Source: Angomonas deanei
Taxonomy: Eukaryota; Euglenozoa; Kinetoplastea; Trypanosomatida; Trypanosomatidae
Assembly: GCA_903995115.1 (NCBI GenBank)
Contig: LR877166.1
Location: 310,001 to 374,000, forward strand
Reading direction: 5' to 3'
Length of the DNA stretch: 64,000 nucleotides
Shown here in pieces: positions 9,244 to 18,714 of the stretch (within the stretch, counting starts at the first letter, position 1; every line of letters starts with the position of its first letter). The notes beneath the pieces were generated by a model. That model saw only the letters and a program-made list of their open reading frames with translations, made no database searches and was not told the origin of the DNA. The translations under genes and the position numbers were made by a program.

Positions 9244-10224
9244 ATGCATACCGAAGCAGCAATGGATGAATCTGGAGGAAATGTCAAGGCTAGAGTGTTT
9301 TCTGCTGACGCCACTCCCTTCGGCCCGGATGGGAGTGGGGAAAGCTGGAACTTTCAAAGCGGTTTCTCAGTTTCTTCGCAAAACTATCGGGGAACGCCCT
9401 TGGTGCGAAAAAAGAAGGAAAGCGAAGGAGACGGGGGTTTGTCTGCTCTTGCGAAACCGTGGACTCCCACCGCCACACAAAAATTCATAACAGCCGAAGA
9501 ACCGTCGTGGACAACATCGCTCTTCGCCGATAAGGAGGCTGTGGCTCCCGCACCTCTTTTCACGGACAAAGAGAGCGGCAATTTGTTTGTCCACTCCTTC
9601 GAAGTTGTGCTTGCCTCTCGGCCGTCGGTCACGCTTGAAGTGTACAATTACGTTTGTGGAAGGTGCCCTATCAAGACTTTGTTTGGAAGGTTGTCTTCGA
9701 GAAAGGCGGACATTTCTCTTGCCAACATTGCGCTGGATGTCCCGCCTTTATGCATTGCACATTTAGTGGAGCAAATCGTTAAAGTAAAGGTCACCGCCCT
9801 TAACGTCCACGAAACGGAGTACGGCATCTACGACTTATGGCTCGACAAGCCGAACATGGCGACTCAAGTTCAAAGCAAAATCTCTGGACGTTTGTGGACA
9901 TGTCCTATGTTTCACGGCACTGCAATTTTAGGCCACACCGAGGAAGGAAAAGAGTTTTTGACATCTTATCTGAAGTCGTTGTCAGAAAGTGAGGAAGGAA
10001 AGAATTGCCCCTTTTCCTTGAAAATGGTCGAGAAAAAAGTTGCGGACCGACATTCAGATAAAGAAAAAGGAAAGAGTAAAGAAAACGCCGCGTTAAAGAA
10101 CAACGATGATGAATTTGACGTCAAATTCCCTGGCGCGGAGGATATGGTGTGGGATGACGATAAAGATCAGGACTCTTCTCTTTCAACACCGGCTAACGAA
10201 AACGATAATTTGTCAAACGCCTAA
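9244..10224 (+). CDS. Hypothetical protein with a compact central domain
   Basis: This gene codes for 326 residues and I do not recognise the family. Residues 1-100 are hydrophilic and probably disordered. A compact region of about residues 110-255 has alternating hydrophobic strands (SFEVVLASRPSVTLEVYNYV, then LCIAHLVEQIVKVKVTALNV and WTCPMFHGTAILGH). The C-terminus is acidic and charged, ending near MVWDDDKDQDSS. There is no signal peptide or membrane segment, so a soluble protein is likely. Two starts are possible: ATG 9244 and ATG 9262 (MDESGG); I keep the longer. It is the first clearly normal gene after the repetitive block and is followed by the GRAM/VASt pair. Confidence 0.75.
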   Translation: MHTEAAMDESGGNVKARVFSADATPFGPDGSGESWNFQSGFSVSSQNYRGTPLVRKKKESEGDGGLSALAKPWTPTATQKFITAEEPSWTTSLFADKEAVAPAPLFTDKESGNLFVHSFEVVLASRPSVTLEVYNYVCGRCPIKTLFGRLSSRKADISLANIALDVPPLCIAHLVEQIVKVKVTALNVHETEYGIYDLWLDKPNMATQVQSKISGRLWTCPMFHGTAILGHTEEGKEFLTSYLKSLSESEEGKNCPFSLKMVEKKVADRHSDKEKGKSKENAALKNNDDEFDVKFPGAEDMVWDDDKDQDSSLSTPANENDNLSNA

Positions 10225-10579
10225 GCCATTTTATTTTCTCGGTTGAAACTCTGCCCACAAATTTCTACAACTATTTTAGTTACGATGGTTCGTCATTGAT
10301 TGAAGTCAGACTCCCTAAAGCAACAGTGGATAACACACCGAACAGCGTAAAAAAAATATTTTTATTTGTAAATTGAGCGATACAATGAAGGCTTATTGAA
10401 CGGGTAACCTTTTTTTGCCTGGCCTTTCACTTTTCTTTCCTTACCTTGGGCGCTCCGGACGCGCGAAACACACGTTTGTGTATATTTGTTGTCACCCTTC
10501 ACTTCTCTTCCAAAGTCTTTGGCCGCACTTTTCTTTTTTCTTTTTTCTCTTAAACACCTTTAAAGATAGTGTTGAGGCA
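10225..10579. other. Intergenic region with trans-splice signal
   Basis: The first half (3' UTR of the previous gene) has no feature I can name. The second half is pyrimidine-rich (about 10500-10560, with TTTTCTTTTTTCTTTTTTCTC) and is followed by AAAG and TAG dinucleotides shortly before ATG 10580, fitting a kinetoplastid splice-acceptor region. Confidence 0.6.
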
Positions 10580-12289
10580 ATGGAGAAGGCATCGGAAAGC
10601 CCTAGCAATGCCATGAATTTTTTAAATGAGGGCGAAGACAGCAGCTTCCGAAAGGAGTTTCCAACTGTTCCCCTGAATGAAAGGGTTCTTGAGTCTCGTC
10701 AGTGTGGGCTGATGAGGAGCGGAATCGTTCGTATGGGCAAGCTTCACATCACCGCCGTGCGCTTTTGTTTTCACTCTTCCTTTTTAAGTGAAAAGATCGA
10801 GTTTTACTGGGAAGATGTGGTTAACATTGGGAGGAAGAAGAGCTTTTTTTTTAGTGGTATAGTCATAACTTATCGTGACGGGACGGAGTCATTATTTACT
10901 GCCTTTTTTTCGGGGAGCATAACTCAAATTCTCGAACTGATGAAAACGCTGTGGACAGTCCGCGAAAAATACTCGGGGTCCGCAGAGGCGTCTTTCACAG
11001 GCTCTCATGAGAGCTCACTTTCACATGGTTCCTCTGGCAGATGTAGTACGGGAAACAGGAACACCAAGGAGTTATGCGCCTTTTCGCCCCTTGAGGACGA
11101 ATTCAAGTCCCGAACGACTAGTGCTTTTGCCACAGATGAACAGGATGACGGCGGCCAATTAAACTTCAGTGTGAACAATGTGGATATTGGGAGATATTTT
11201 CCCGGTCTTCCGAAGGAGGAAGTTCTGGCTAGAAGTTTCAGGTGCAGTTGCGCTACCGGCGTCGTGCGCTCTGGTAAACTGTGTGTGACCGACAATTTTA
11301 TCCTGTTTTATTCACCGATGATGGAGGGAGGAATAAAAATTTCATTCAATGACGTGAGCACTGTTGAGAAAGAACGTAAAATGACGATTTTGGATGGCCT
11401 AACAATTACCAAGAAAGACGGCGAATTTCTGACTTTCACAAATTTCGTCAGCAGGGACGCAGCATTCAATATGCTCATCGAGTACTTAAGTAAAGTGAAA
11501 GACAAGTCGCAGGCCGTCGTCGGTAGCTCGGACGAAGGTCCACTTACCATTAAGACATCCACATGCAGCGACTCTATTGCCGACATTCCCCCGGCGTCGT
11601 CTATTGACGAGTTTTCCTCTATAGAAACCGAGTACGGGACCGCATTCAGCGACTACTCGTGCTTCACCAAAGAAATAATAACCCCTGTCGAGCTACCAAC
11701 GGGGAAAACTGTTATTGACGTGTTTGCCGCGTGCTTCGACGACGGACAGCCTCTTTTAGAAAAGTACCACACCGAGCGTGGTGATGTCGATCAACAGTGG
11801 GAGAATTGGCGTCCCATTCCGAGAGGAAAATCGTTCTGCGGACAACGGAAATTTGTGTGCACAACGCTAGTGAAGGCAATGATGAACAAACCATATAGTT
11901 TCTACGAGTATCAGCGGTACGGGTTTCTTAACGTGAACGGCACGCCCACTTTATTGCTGCAATTCTCGAGCCAGGTCCCTGGCGTGATGTTCGGCGAATC
12001 CTTTCGAGTGGAGGCTTTGTCTGTGTTTTCGCAGGAGGGTGAGGGGGAGTCTGCAAAAGTGACGATGCGAGCGTATTGCTACGTTCAGTTTTTGAAAAGC
12101 GTGTGGGTGAAAGGAAAAATAAACTCCACATCACAATCGGAGCAGAGCGAATCCTATAAAAAAATATCGCAAATGATCGTCACAAGGTTGAAAGCGGTTA
12201 GTGCTTCAAAGGAGACGAAGGAGCATGATAGCGATAGTGTTTGCCCATCTCCCTCTAGGGAAAATAAAGTTTCCCCAAAAACCGTTTAA
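10580..12289 (+). CDS. GRAM-GRAM-VASt lipid-transfer-like protein lacking its membrane tail
   Basis: This 569-residue protein has two GRAM domains (about residues 22-125 and 203-305; hallmarks include SGIVRMGKLHITAVRFCFHS and TGVVRSGKLCVTDNFILFYS). A VASt domain follows at about 365-535 (FDDGQPLLEKYHTERGD and WENWRPIPRGKSFCGQRKF). GRAM plus VASt is the architecture of the LAM/Ysp/GRAMD1 family, which is anchored in the endoplasmic reticulum and moves sterols at contact sites. Family members normally end in a transmembrane helix. Here residue 533 onwards switches to a short hydrophilic tail with no membrane segment. The missing membrane tail sits in the next gene, which repeats residues 325-532. 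I chose ATG 10580 because the upstream extension reads through pyrimidine-rich 5' flank without an ATG. Confidence 0.88.
   Translation: MEKASESPSNAMNFLNEGEDSSFRKEFPTVPLNERVLESRQCGLMRSGIVRMGKLHITAVRFCFHSSFLSEKIEFYWEDVVNIGRKKSFFFSGIVITYRDGTESLFTAFFSGSITQILELMKTLWTVREKYSGSAEASFTGSHESSLSHGSSGRCSTGNRNTKELCAFSPLEDEFKSRTTSAFATDEQDDGGQLNFSVNNVDIGRYFPGLPKEEVLARSFRCSCATGVVRSGKLCVTDNFILFYSPMMEGGIKISFNDVSTVEKERKMTILDGLTITKKDGEFLTFTNFVSRDAAFNMLIEYLSKVKDKSQAVVGSSDEGPLTIKTSTCSDSIADIPPASSIDEFSSIETEYGTAFSDYSCFTKEIITPVELPTGKTVIDVFAACFDDGQPLLEKYHTERGDVDQQWENWRPIPRGKSFCGQRKFVCTTLVKAMMNKPYSFYEYQRYGFLNVNGTPTLLLQFSSQVPGVMFGESFRVEALSVFSQEGEGESAKVTMRAYCYVQFLKSVWVKGKINSTSQSEQSESYKKISQMIVTRLKAVSASKETKEHDSDSVCPSPSRENKVSPKTV
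11552..12177. repeat. 626-bp direct duplication, copy 1
   Basis: This segment, from AAGACATCCACATGCAGC to CGCAAATGAT, appears identical to 12703-13328, offset by 1,151 bp. It covers the codons for residues 325-532 of the GRAM/VASt gene. The two copies diverge abruptly on both sides. No mismatch was noticed by eye, which points to a recent event, gene conversion or an assembly fault. Confidence 0.93.
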
Positions 12290-12699
12290 GCCCTTATTCA
12301 ATATGCCGGCGACGGAAATGCGGAGCGCCCGTTTTGTTATGTTCATCGTTATGGAAATGTTGATCATCTTTATTTCTGCACACGGAACTGCCGTAAATAC
12401 GTTGTTAAATTCGAATGATGTGTTTACTGTCACCGTAAAACACTTGTCAGGCACAGTGTGCTCCGTTGTCCTCTTTCCTGGCAGTTCAATGCTGCATTTC
12501 TACCGTATGTTTTTCGAAGTAGCAAATCAAAAACCACCAGTTTTCCATTGTCCACCAGGCTCCCTTTCGCTCATACACACCCTTAACAACAGCGTAATGT
12601 GTAGACTCTGCTCTCTATTTCTTTCCCCTCTTTTTTTTTTTTTGTGGACGGGTACCGTCTCGTTTTGCAAGAATTGTCTGAAAGCACGGTAAAGTAGTT
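12290..12699. promoter_or_regulatory. Spacer supplying 5' signals to the truncated VASt gene
   Basis: The spacer between the two duplicated copies has no gene of its own. It contains a strong polypyrimidine tract (about 12610-12643, CTCTATTTCTTTCCCCTC then a T run). AG dinucleotides follow in GCAAG near 12670 and in GAAAG near 12683, suitable as a trans-splice acceptor. The sequence ends AGTT directly before ATG 12700. The truncated copy therefore has its own plausible RNA-processing signal. Confidence 0.55.
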
Positions 12700-13680
12700 A
12701 TGAAGACATCCACATGCAGCGACTCTATTGCCGACATTCCCCCGGCGTCGTCTATTGACGAGTTTTCCTCTATAGAAACCGAGTACGGGACCGCATTCAG
12801 CGACTACTCGTGCTTCACCAAAGAAATAATAACCCCTGTCGAGCTACCAACGGGGAAAACTGTTATTGACGTGTTTGCCGCGTGCTTCGACGACGGACAG
12901 CCTCTTTTAGAAAAGTACCACACCGAGCGTGGTGATGTCGATCAACAGTGGGAGAATTGGCGTCCCATTCCGAGAGGAAAATCGTTCTGCGGACAACGGA
13001 AATTTGTGTGCACAACGCTAGTGAAGGCAATGATGAACAAACCATATAGTTTCTACGAGTATCAGCGGTACGGGTTTCTTAACGTGAACGGCACGCCCAC
13101 TTTATTGCTGCAATTCTCGAGCCAGGTCCCTGGCGTGATGTTCGGCGAATCCTTTCGAGTGGAGGCTTTGTCTGTGTTTTCGCAGGAGGGTGAGGGGGAG
13201 TCTGCAAAAGTGACGATGCGAGCGTATTGCTACGTTCAGTTTTTGAAAAGCGTGTGGGTGAAAGGAAAAATAAACTCCACATCACAATCGGAGCAGAGCG
13301 AATCCTATAAAAAAATATCGCAAATGATTAAAGTTGCCTTAAGCGGCGACGGTTCTTCTTCCGTTCCACCGATAAAGCAGCCCGTCAGCGATTCTTTCGT
13401 AAATGAAAATGGAGACGAGGATGCGGTGAAGGAAAGCAATATGGTGCAATCCCGCTGTGCTAAGCTGTTTTACGTAATCTTGACTTGGAGCACGATGGGT
13501 ATTGTGCTGATGTCCTCGTTGGCGGGTTTCTTTGACGCACTGTTTTATCCAACGGTAGAAACCGACTCCACAGAAAGTAAAAAAATATTCGAAAGCGTCA
13601 AACCAATGTTGTGGTGCTTTTACACTGCGATAATTTTGCTGTTTTGCGGCATTTCTGTTTATTTATTGAGCCGAGAGTAG
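12700..13680 (+). CDS. Truncated VASt protein with membrane tail
   Basis: This 326-residue protein is the second half of the neighbouring gene. Residues 2-210 repeat residues 325-532 of the upstream protein without change, giving a complete VASt domain but no GRAM domain. After the duplicated part comes a hydrophilic linker and then two hydrophobic stretches, about residues 245-275 (LFYVILTWSTMGIVLMSSLA) and 300-322 (MLWCFYTAIILLFCGISVYL), likely a membrane anchor. The start codon lies exactly one codon before the duplication boundary, so the ATG comes from spacer DNA. Together the pair contains every part of an ordinary LAM-type protein. The likeliest history is a full GRAM-GRAM-VASt-TM gene split by partial tandem duplication. 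An assembly join is the main alternative. Confidence 0.85.
   Translation: MKTSTCSDSIADIPPASSIDEFSSIETEYGTAFSDYSCFTKEIITPVELPTGKTVIDVFAACFDDGQPLLEKYHTERGDVDQQWENWRPIPRGKSFCGQRKFVCTTLVKAMMNKPYSFYEYQRYGFLNVNGTPTLLLQFSSQVPGVMFGESFRVEALSVFSQEGEGESAKVTMRAYCYVQFLKSVWVKGKINSTSQSEQSESYKKISQMIKVALSGDGSSSVPPIKQPVSDSFVNENGDEDAVKESNMVQSRCAKLFYVILTWSTMGIVLMSSLAGFFDALFYPTVETDSTESKKIFESVKPMLWCFYTAIILLFCGISVYLLSRE
12703..13328. repeat. 626-bp direct duplication, copy 2
   Basis: This is the second copy of 11552-12177. It starts immediately after the ATG of the truncated VASt gene and ends where that gene continues into its linker and membrane segments (ATTAAAGTTGCC instead of ATCGTCACAAGG). Confidence 0.93.
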
Positions 13681-13892
13681 TAATCGAGTTCTGAGTCCAT
13701 CTGAGTCTCTCTCTCCCTCTCTCCTTTTTTTTTTTTGCCGTGGTTATCGTTGGTGTAATATATATGATTTGGGCTGCTTTTCATTGTCACGTTGAAGTTG
13801 ATCTTTTCCCCCATCCTTTGCGTCACTTTTTCTTGACTTTTTTTTCTTTTTCGAGCATCAGTAGCAAAAAGTTTTTTTTTTTTTTTTCTGAT

Positions 13893-16781
13893 ATGTTCCC
13901 TGGCAACGGCGGCGAAGGTGCCAAATACAACGGTATTCCCCATGTTCCCACTGTTCCCATCAGTTCTATACAGGGGTTTCGACGAAACCCGCCGCGGAAT
14001 CCTTATGATAACTTCGATCACATAGAGGAGGAACTTTTTAGATCCCAGGCGGGCGACGAGAAGAGGAACATTCGCCGAACGATGCCACCGCACGACGACG
14101 ATTTGTATCGACGACTAAACGAGGTAGCGAAAGGCAACGCCAATTCTCCTCTCGAGAATGCTGTAGTAAATGACAAGCGAGTCATGAAAGGCCTCTCAGA
14201 CGACGAGGACGACGAGGTGAGTAGCAGCTCTGGGTATCGCTCATCACACCACAAGAATAGGACTAGCCCGCGGATGAGCCCGAGAGGTTACCGCAGCCCG
14301 CGGGGCATTTCCTCTTTAGGGGGAAATAGCCCCAGAACCGGCCCCGCCGTCACCACCCAATTGTATAACGCGGCAGCGCTGCGCAATGATTCCCAGTCCT
14401 TTCTTAGCTCCTCTCTCAGTGTAAAACAACAAAATCGCTTTAACGAATATATGAATGCTAGTCCCCCAACCCACCGACAGGCGCAGCTGAAAACATTAGA
14501 ATATCTCCAGTACTGGATGTGTCTCCCCGGAACAAAGGCTCTCATAGATCGGGCTATCAGTGATGTGAAGCGGGAGTGCGTCGTGAAGCAGGCGTGGCCG
14601 TCCAACTCCAGAGATAACTCCCCTTCCAAGGACCCCCAAACTTCCCTCACTTCCCTTCCTTCCATCCACACACCCGAACGAAGAAAGTCAGATCCGTTGT
14701 ACCAAAACGGATCTTCGTCCGATGGCGTTCCGCCTTTTGGCAAGTCCATCGGGATCAATAAAGCATTCGAGATGGGCAGGGAGGGGGACAAAAGTGATTC
14801 GAGTAAGTTGCCTGACCCTCTCTCTAGCGAAGTATCCGGCGTGAAGAGCGGCGACTTGTCGCCCGTCCCTCCGAAGGATGCCGATGAACGGGAGCTTCGC
14901 CGGCGTAAAAAATTAGAAAAAGCTGAAAAAAAAGAGAGAAAGAAGGAGAAGAAGGAGAAAGCAGAGAAACGTAATGAGAAGGTCGACACTCCACAAGGGC
15001 TTCATCCGCCCCCCAAAGGGGACTCACCATCGGAGCCGGCAGCGGGATCAAGTACCCCTCCGCCCGCGAAGACCAATGATAGTAAGACGCTGAACACCGT
15101 GGGAGATAAATCAAACTCGCCCACAAAACCCGTGACTCCGCCGCGCGCGGCGACCTACAATGAAATACCTCAATTTTATTTCCCAATGGGACGGCCAACG
15201 TTGTCTGAAAGTTTAATTTCGGGCCCTACCCACAGTGGAGTAGTAGAAGACAATCCTCATCTGAAGTTATTCGATGGTGTCTCGTTTGCTGCCGCTACTG
15301 TTTTCGATGGAGGGGAAGGGATAAGTACATCGACCTCTGCGTTAGGGAGGGAGGGGGAAAAGTCAAACAAGTCTGTGCCAATGTCCACTCTTAAAATATC
15401 AAAGGACGAAAACGCCCATTCCCACATCCAGCGTGAGTTTTCTCGTCTCCCCCCTGTTCCCAAGCTGAATCAAAAAGTTCGCCTACTGAGTGGTCGGATG
15501 CGTAACTCGAGCAACGCGCCACTCGCCAAGCAAGAAGCGAATTACCGTCATCAGTTGATTTTGTGTATGCAGCGTCTGAGTACCCAATGCTTCGGCGTCC
15601 CACGGTACTTTTCCTTCATCATTTTAAAACATATCCAGTCCGAGATGAAAACGACCGCAAACCGAGGCGGCAATAATACCTCATCGAATTCGTTACTCAG
15701 CGGAGGCGCCGCCACTCAGAACATTGTAACAGCGCAACACGTCAAAGATTTTTATGACAAGTATCTCCGGGGTAAAGACAGCCCGCGCCGCACGTTCGAC
15801 CTTCTTGTCCTTTCCTGTTCGTTAGCCAACCACGAGCTGACTAACATCCCAGTGACCAATTTGTATTTGTCCCCCGACACCTCAGAGTTGCGCACCCACC
15901 TGCTCCCTGAAGATTTTATAGCCTACCTGGAGTGTCTGCTGCAGCACCATCCGGGATTATCGTTTCTTCATGAAACTCCAGACTTCCAAATTAAATATTT
16001 AGATACTGTGGTGTACCGTATATTCTACACGTTGGATCGCTTTGACCGCGGGCGTATTAGCTATTCCGAGTTTGTCAACTCTACGCTGTTGGACGCTTTT
16101 CGGCAGGTGGATGCCTCTGAGGATATCAACTCCATCTTGCAATTTTTTTCGTATGAACATTTTTATGTTCTGTACTGCCGTTTTTGGGAATTGGATGAAG
16201 ATAGAGATATGCTTATATCGAAGGAAGATTTCGTGCATTACGCCCCCGAGGATGTGATGAACCCTATCGTGGTGGATCGTGTGTTTGAGGGAATCGGACG
16301 AAGGAAGCATTGCAAATCGGAAAATGAGATGGATTACGAAGATTTTGTTTGGTTCTGCCTCTCAGAGGAAGATAAATCCACCTTTACGTCTATACGCTAC
16401 TGGTTTCGCATTTTGGACCTGGACGGAGACGGTATTTTGTCTGTTTACGAGTTGCATCTCTTTTATGAGGCGACGAAGAACATCATTGGACAATTTATTG
16501 CGGAAGGTCTGATAGGGTTTGAGGACGTCATTTGTCAAGTCTTCGACATGCTCCGTCTTTCACCGGAGGAGGGAATCCGCCTGGGCGACCTTCTTCGCGA
16601 GCGTGAGGCAGCGAGTGTGGCCCTAAACATGTTGACGAATGTCATTCGTTTTCTTCAGTTCGAACAGCGAGATCCATTTGTGCTGCATCAAGAGAGATTG
16701 ATCGGTGGTTTGGAACAGACGGCGTGGGACCGCTTCGCACGAAGTGAGTATGACCGAATGGCTTTGGAGGCGGACGACTAG
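13893..16781 (+). CDS. PP2A regulatory subunit B''-like EF-hand protein
   Basis: This 962-residue protein has a long, low-complexity N-terminal half (Ser/Pro-rich, with a Lys/Glu stretch near 335-365). Its C-terminal half matches the B'' (PR72/PR130) regulatory subunits of protein phosphatase 2A. Hallmarks are the FLHETPDFQIKYLDTVVYRI region, LQFFSYEHFYVLYCRFWELD and YEDFVWFCLSEEDKST. Calcium-binding loops are visible at about residues 842-853 (DLDGDGILSVYE, all key acidic positions present) and, less canonical, 768-779 (DEDRDMLISKED). A third, weak one lies near 715. The family targets the PP2A core to substrates in a calcium-dependent way. ATG 13893 is preferred: the upstream frame is translated pyrimidine-rich 5' flank. 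The N-terminal extension is longer than in animal B'' proteins and is probably disordered. Confidence 0.92.
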   Translation: MFPGNGGEGAKYNGIPHVPTVPISSIQGFRRNPPRNPYDNFDHIEEELFRSQAGDEKRNIRRTMPPHDDDLYRRLNEVAKGNANSPLENAVVNDKRVMKGLSDDEDDEVSSSSGYRSSHHKNRTSPRMSPRGYRSPRGISSLGGNSPRTGPAVTTQLYNAAALRNDSQSFLSSSLSVKQQNRFNEYMNASPPTHRQAQLKTLEYLQYWMCLPGTKALIDRAISDVKRECVVKQAWPSNSRDNSPSKDPQTSLTSLPSIHTPERRKSDPLYQNGSSSDGVPPFGKSIGINKAFEMGREGDKSDSSKLPDPLSSEVSGVKSGDLSPVPPKDADERELRRRKKLEKAEKKERKKEKKEKAEKRNEKVDTPQGLHPPPKGDSPSEPAAGSSTPPPAKTNDSKTLNTVGDKSNSPTKPVTPPRAATYNEIPQFYFPMGRPTLSESLISGPTHSGVVEDNPHLKLFDGVSFAAATVFDGGEGISTSTSALGREGEKSNKSVPMSTLKISKDENAHSHIQREFSRLPPVPKLNQKVRLLSGRMRNSSNAPLAKQEANYRHQLILCMQRLSTQCFGVPRYFSFIILKHIQSEMKTTANRGGNNTSSNSLLSGGAATQNIVTAQHVKDFYDKYLRGKDSPRRTFDLLVLSCSLANHELTNIPVTNLYLSPDTSELRTHLLPEDFIAYLECLLQHHPGLSFLHETPDFQIKYLDTVVYRIFYTLDRFDRGRISYSEFVNSTLLDAFRQVDASEDINSILQFFSYEHFYVLYCRFWELDEDRDMLISKEDFVHYAPEDVMNPIVVDRVFEGIGRRKHCKSENEMDYEDFVWFCLSEEDKSTFTSIRYWFRILDLDGDGILSVYELHLFYEATKNIIGQFIAEGLIGFEDVICQVFDMLRLSPEEGIRLGDLLREREAASVALNMLTNVIRFLQFEQRDPFVLHQERLIGGLEQTAWDRFARSEYDRMALEADD

Positions 16782-17237
16782 AAGGGAAGGGGAGGGGGGC
16801 ACATGTAAGGATAGATACGTAGAGTAGGACCCCTTCTTCTTATAGTGTGCTAGGCTGTTCAGCAGTTCATCTATAGTTTTTCCGATTTTTTTTTTCTCTC
16901 CCTTTTTGTGTTGTTGTTGACGTTGTTGTTTTTCTGTGTGTGCTTGTGTTTCTTGTCAACGGCTATAAATACGACTTCACATTCGCTACATGTAATATAT
17001 CTAAAGCTCATATGATGTTTCTTTGCACGCAAAGAGATCCTTTTTTTTTTTTTTTGATATACTATAATTCGTTTTTATTTGGTATAATGGTGCACTATTT
17101 TTAATATCCCCCCCCCGATGCGACCGGATAATGCCGCCGCTCTCGAAACTCTCTCAACATCCCCTTCTTTCCCCCTCCCTTCTCAAGAAATAGTTAGTTT
17201 CTCAATTTTTTTCCCCCTTTCCGCTTTAACATAGGGA
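16782..17237. other. Intergenic region
   Basis: No gene is seen. It has a 3' UTR-like part with GTT repeats (about 16909-16930), T runs at 17041-17056, a C run at 17108-17116, and a polypyrimidine stretch (about 17155-17224) with AG dinucleotides just before ATG 17238, which probably carries the splice acceptor of the hydrolase gene. Confidence 0.55.
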
Positions 17238-18398
17238 ATGAGGTGTAGTCGATGGGCCCGCTGTGCCGCTGGAGCGGCAGGTGGTGTCGACACAAAGGCG
17301 GGAAAAGAACCTTCCCCCGCTAAAGCGAAGGAAAAGGAAGGAAAGAAGGACAAAAAAGTAGCGGCGTCTCCATTTCATCTCTTCAAGTTCAAACCGTGGC
17401 AGATACATCAGTTGGCGGGCGGCAGTTCGTCCATTCTACCCACTTCTATTCTCTACCACGGAGAGTGCATTGGGCCGAGGCCATTGTTGCTACTAGACCG
17501 TAGCATCCGTAGGGAAGAGCTAACGTCGGCGGACGCGCTGAAGAAAACTGCCGCTCCATACGAGCCCATCCTGTCACAGTTAAACTGGCAGCACGGCGTC
17601 GTGTTCGTGCCCCTGTCCCTCCCCGACGACGAGAAGAACATTCTTCAGCACAGCTGCCGGCAAGTCGCCGCGGTGCTGGATGCGCTGGATGTTCAATGGA
17701 CACACGCGCTCTCCCGCTCGTATGGCGCCTTGGTGGCCGCTTCCATGATGGCCTCCAATGGCTATCCCCATCGTTTAGGTTCCTGTGTTCTGATGGACAC
17801 ACCACTTGTGACGAAGGAAATGATCGACAACGCGGCGGCCAGGGAGGAGGTGGCGGCGGCGGAGAAAAATGTTAACGTGCCGGCGGCGGAGATGGAGTTT
17901 GCGAAAAGCTCCTTGACGGAGTCCCTGGAGGGTACTCTCCCGTGCCCCGCAAAAGAGGATTTAACCGTATACGAAAAGAATATTTTTGACCCCAAATACA
18001 TCTTCGAGCGCGGCGGCCTCGTCCGTAGGGATGATCGTTACTTGTCCGTCCAACAGGTGGGGAACATCTTCCATCCTCTTCAGTTGATTCTCCCTAGCAA
18101 GGACGCGGTCTGCGACGCTGGTGTGCATAAGGATTTCTTACGAATCCGCCGTCCGGCGGTGATCAAGAGTGCGTCTTCGCACGAGGCGTTGTTCGGGGCG
18201 GCCGCCTCCTCCGAGGTGGCGGACGTGATAAGGGCGTGGCTGAACCGATTTGAGCCAGACGTGGTGTTGAAGCGGAGGTACGAACAGGCAGCGAAGGAGA
18301 TGAGTCAACTCATGGGCGGCAGCCAAACGGTGGCTAGCCCGGCCGGCCAGACAACCAAGACAGAAGGGAAGAAGAAGAAGGAAAAGAAGAAACAATGA
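17238..18398 (+). CDS. Alpha/beta-hydrolase-fold protein, possibly mitochondrial
   Basis: This 386-residue protein has an Arg/Ala-rich, acid-free first 16 residues (MRCSRWARCAAGAAGG) that could be a mitochondrial targeting peptide, then a Lys/Glu-rich stretch. The hydrolase core runs from about residue 55 to 360. The nucleophile elbow is SRSYG with Ser161 in place, although the first position is Ser rather than the usual Gly. Asp289 in LPSKDAVCD and His315 in SSHEALFG stand where the rest of a catalytic triad is expected. The helix ADVIRAWLNRF after the His is also typical. The substrate cannot be read from the sequence. The C-terminal tail is Lys-rich. Start: first ATG after the pyrimidine tract. 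Confidence 0.75.
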   Translation: MRCSRWARCAAGAAGGVDTKAGKEPSPAKAKEKEGKKDKKVAASPFHLFKFKPWQIHQLAGGSSSILPTSILYHGECIGPRPLLLLDRSIRREELTSADALKKTAAPYEPILSQLNWQHGVVFVPLSLPDDEKNILQHSCRQVAAVLDALDVQWTHALSRSYGALVAASMMASNGYPHRLGSCVLMDTPLVTKEMIDNAAAREEVAAAEKNVNVPAAEMEFAKSSLTESLEGTLPCPAKEDLTVYEKNIFDPKYIFERGGLVRRDDRYLSVQQVGNIFHPLQLILPSKDAVCDAGVHKDFLRIRRPAVIKSASSHEALFGAAASSEVADVIRAWLNRFEPDVVLKRRYEQAAKEMSQLMGGSQTVASPAGQTTKTEGKKKKEKKKQ

Positions 18399-18714
18399 TA
18401 AGGTAAGCATTGTACTTGTGCCGTCTTTCTCTTTCTCTTGCGCAATAATATGAATTAACCATATTTTAAAATCAAGTAAGTAAATGTAGTTGTAGTTGTA
18501 TCCACACAGTATCTTATTTTCTCTTCTTTTTTTTTTTTTTAACGAAACACTTTCCGCGCCTCTTTCTCCTTTGGACTTCTTCAGTTTTAATACGCTGGTC
18601 TCTATTTTCTCCACATTTTTTTTTTTTCTTGTTCTAGCACTTGAGTGTGTTAGTAATTTAACGAAAAGTCGCTTATTACTTTTTTTTTTTTTTTATATAT
18701 TTTATATTTTAAAC
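18399..18714. promoter_or_regulatory. Intergenic region with trans-splice acceptor
   Basis: No gene is seen. T-rich tracts at about 18525-18540 and 18615-18630 are followed by TTCTAG (AG at 18636-18637), the likely spliced-leader acceptor for the gene at 18715. A further T run and TATATATTTTATATTTTAAAC lead to the ATG. Confidence 0.6.
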
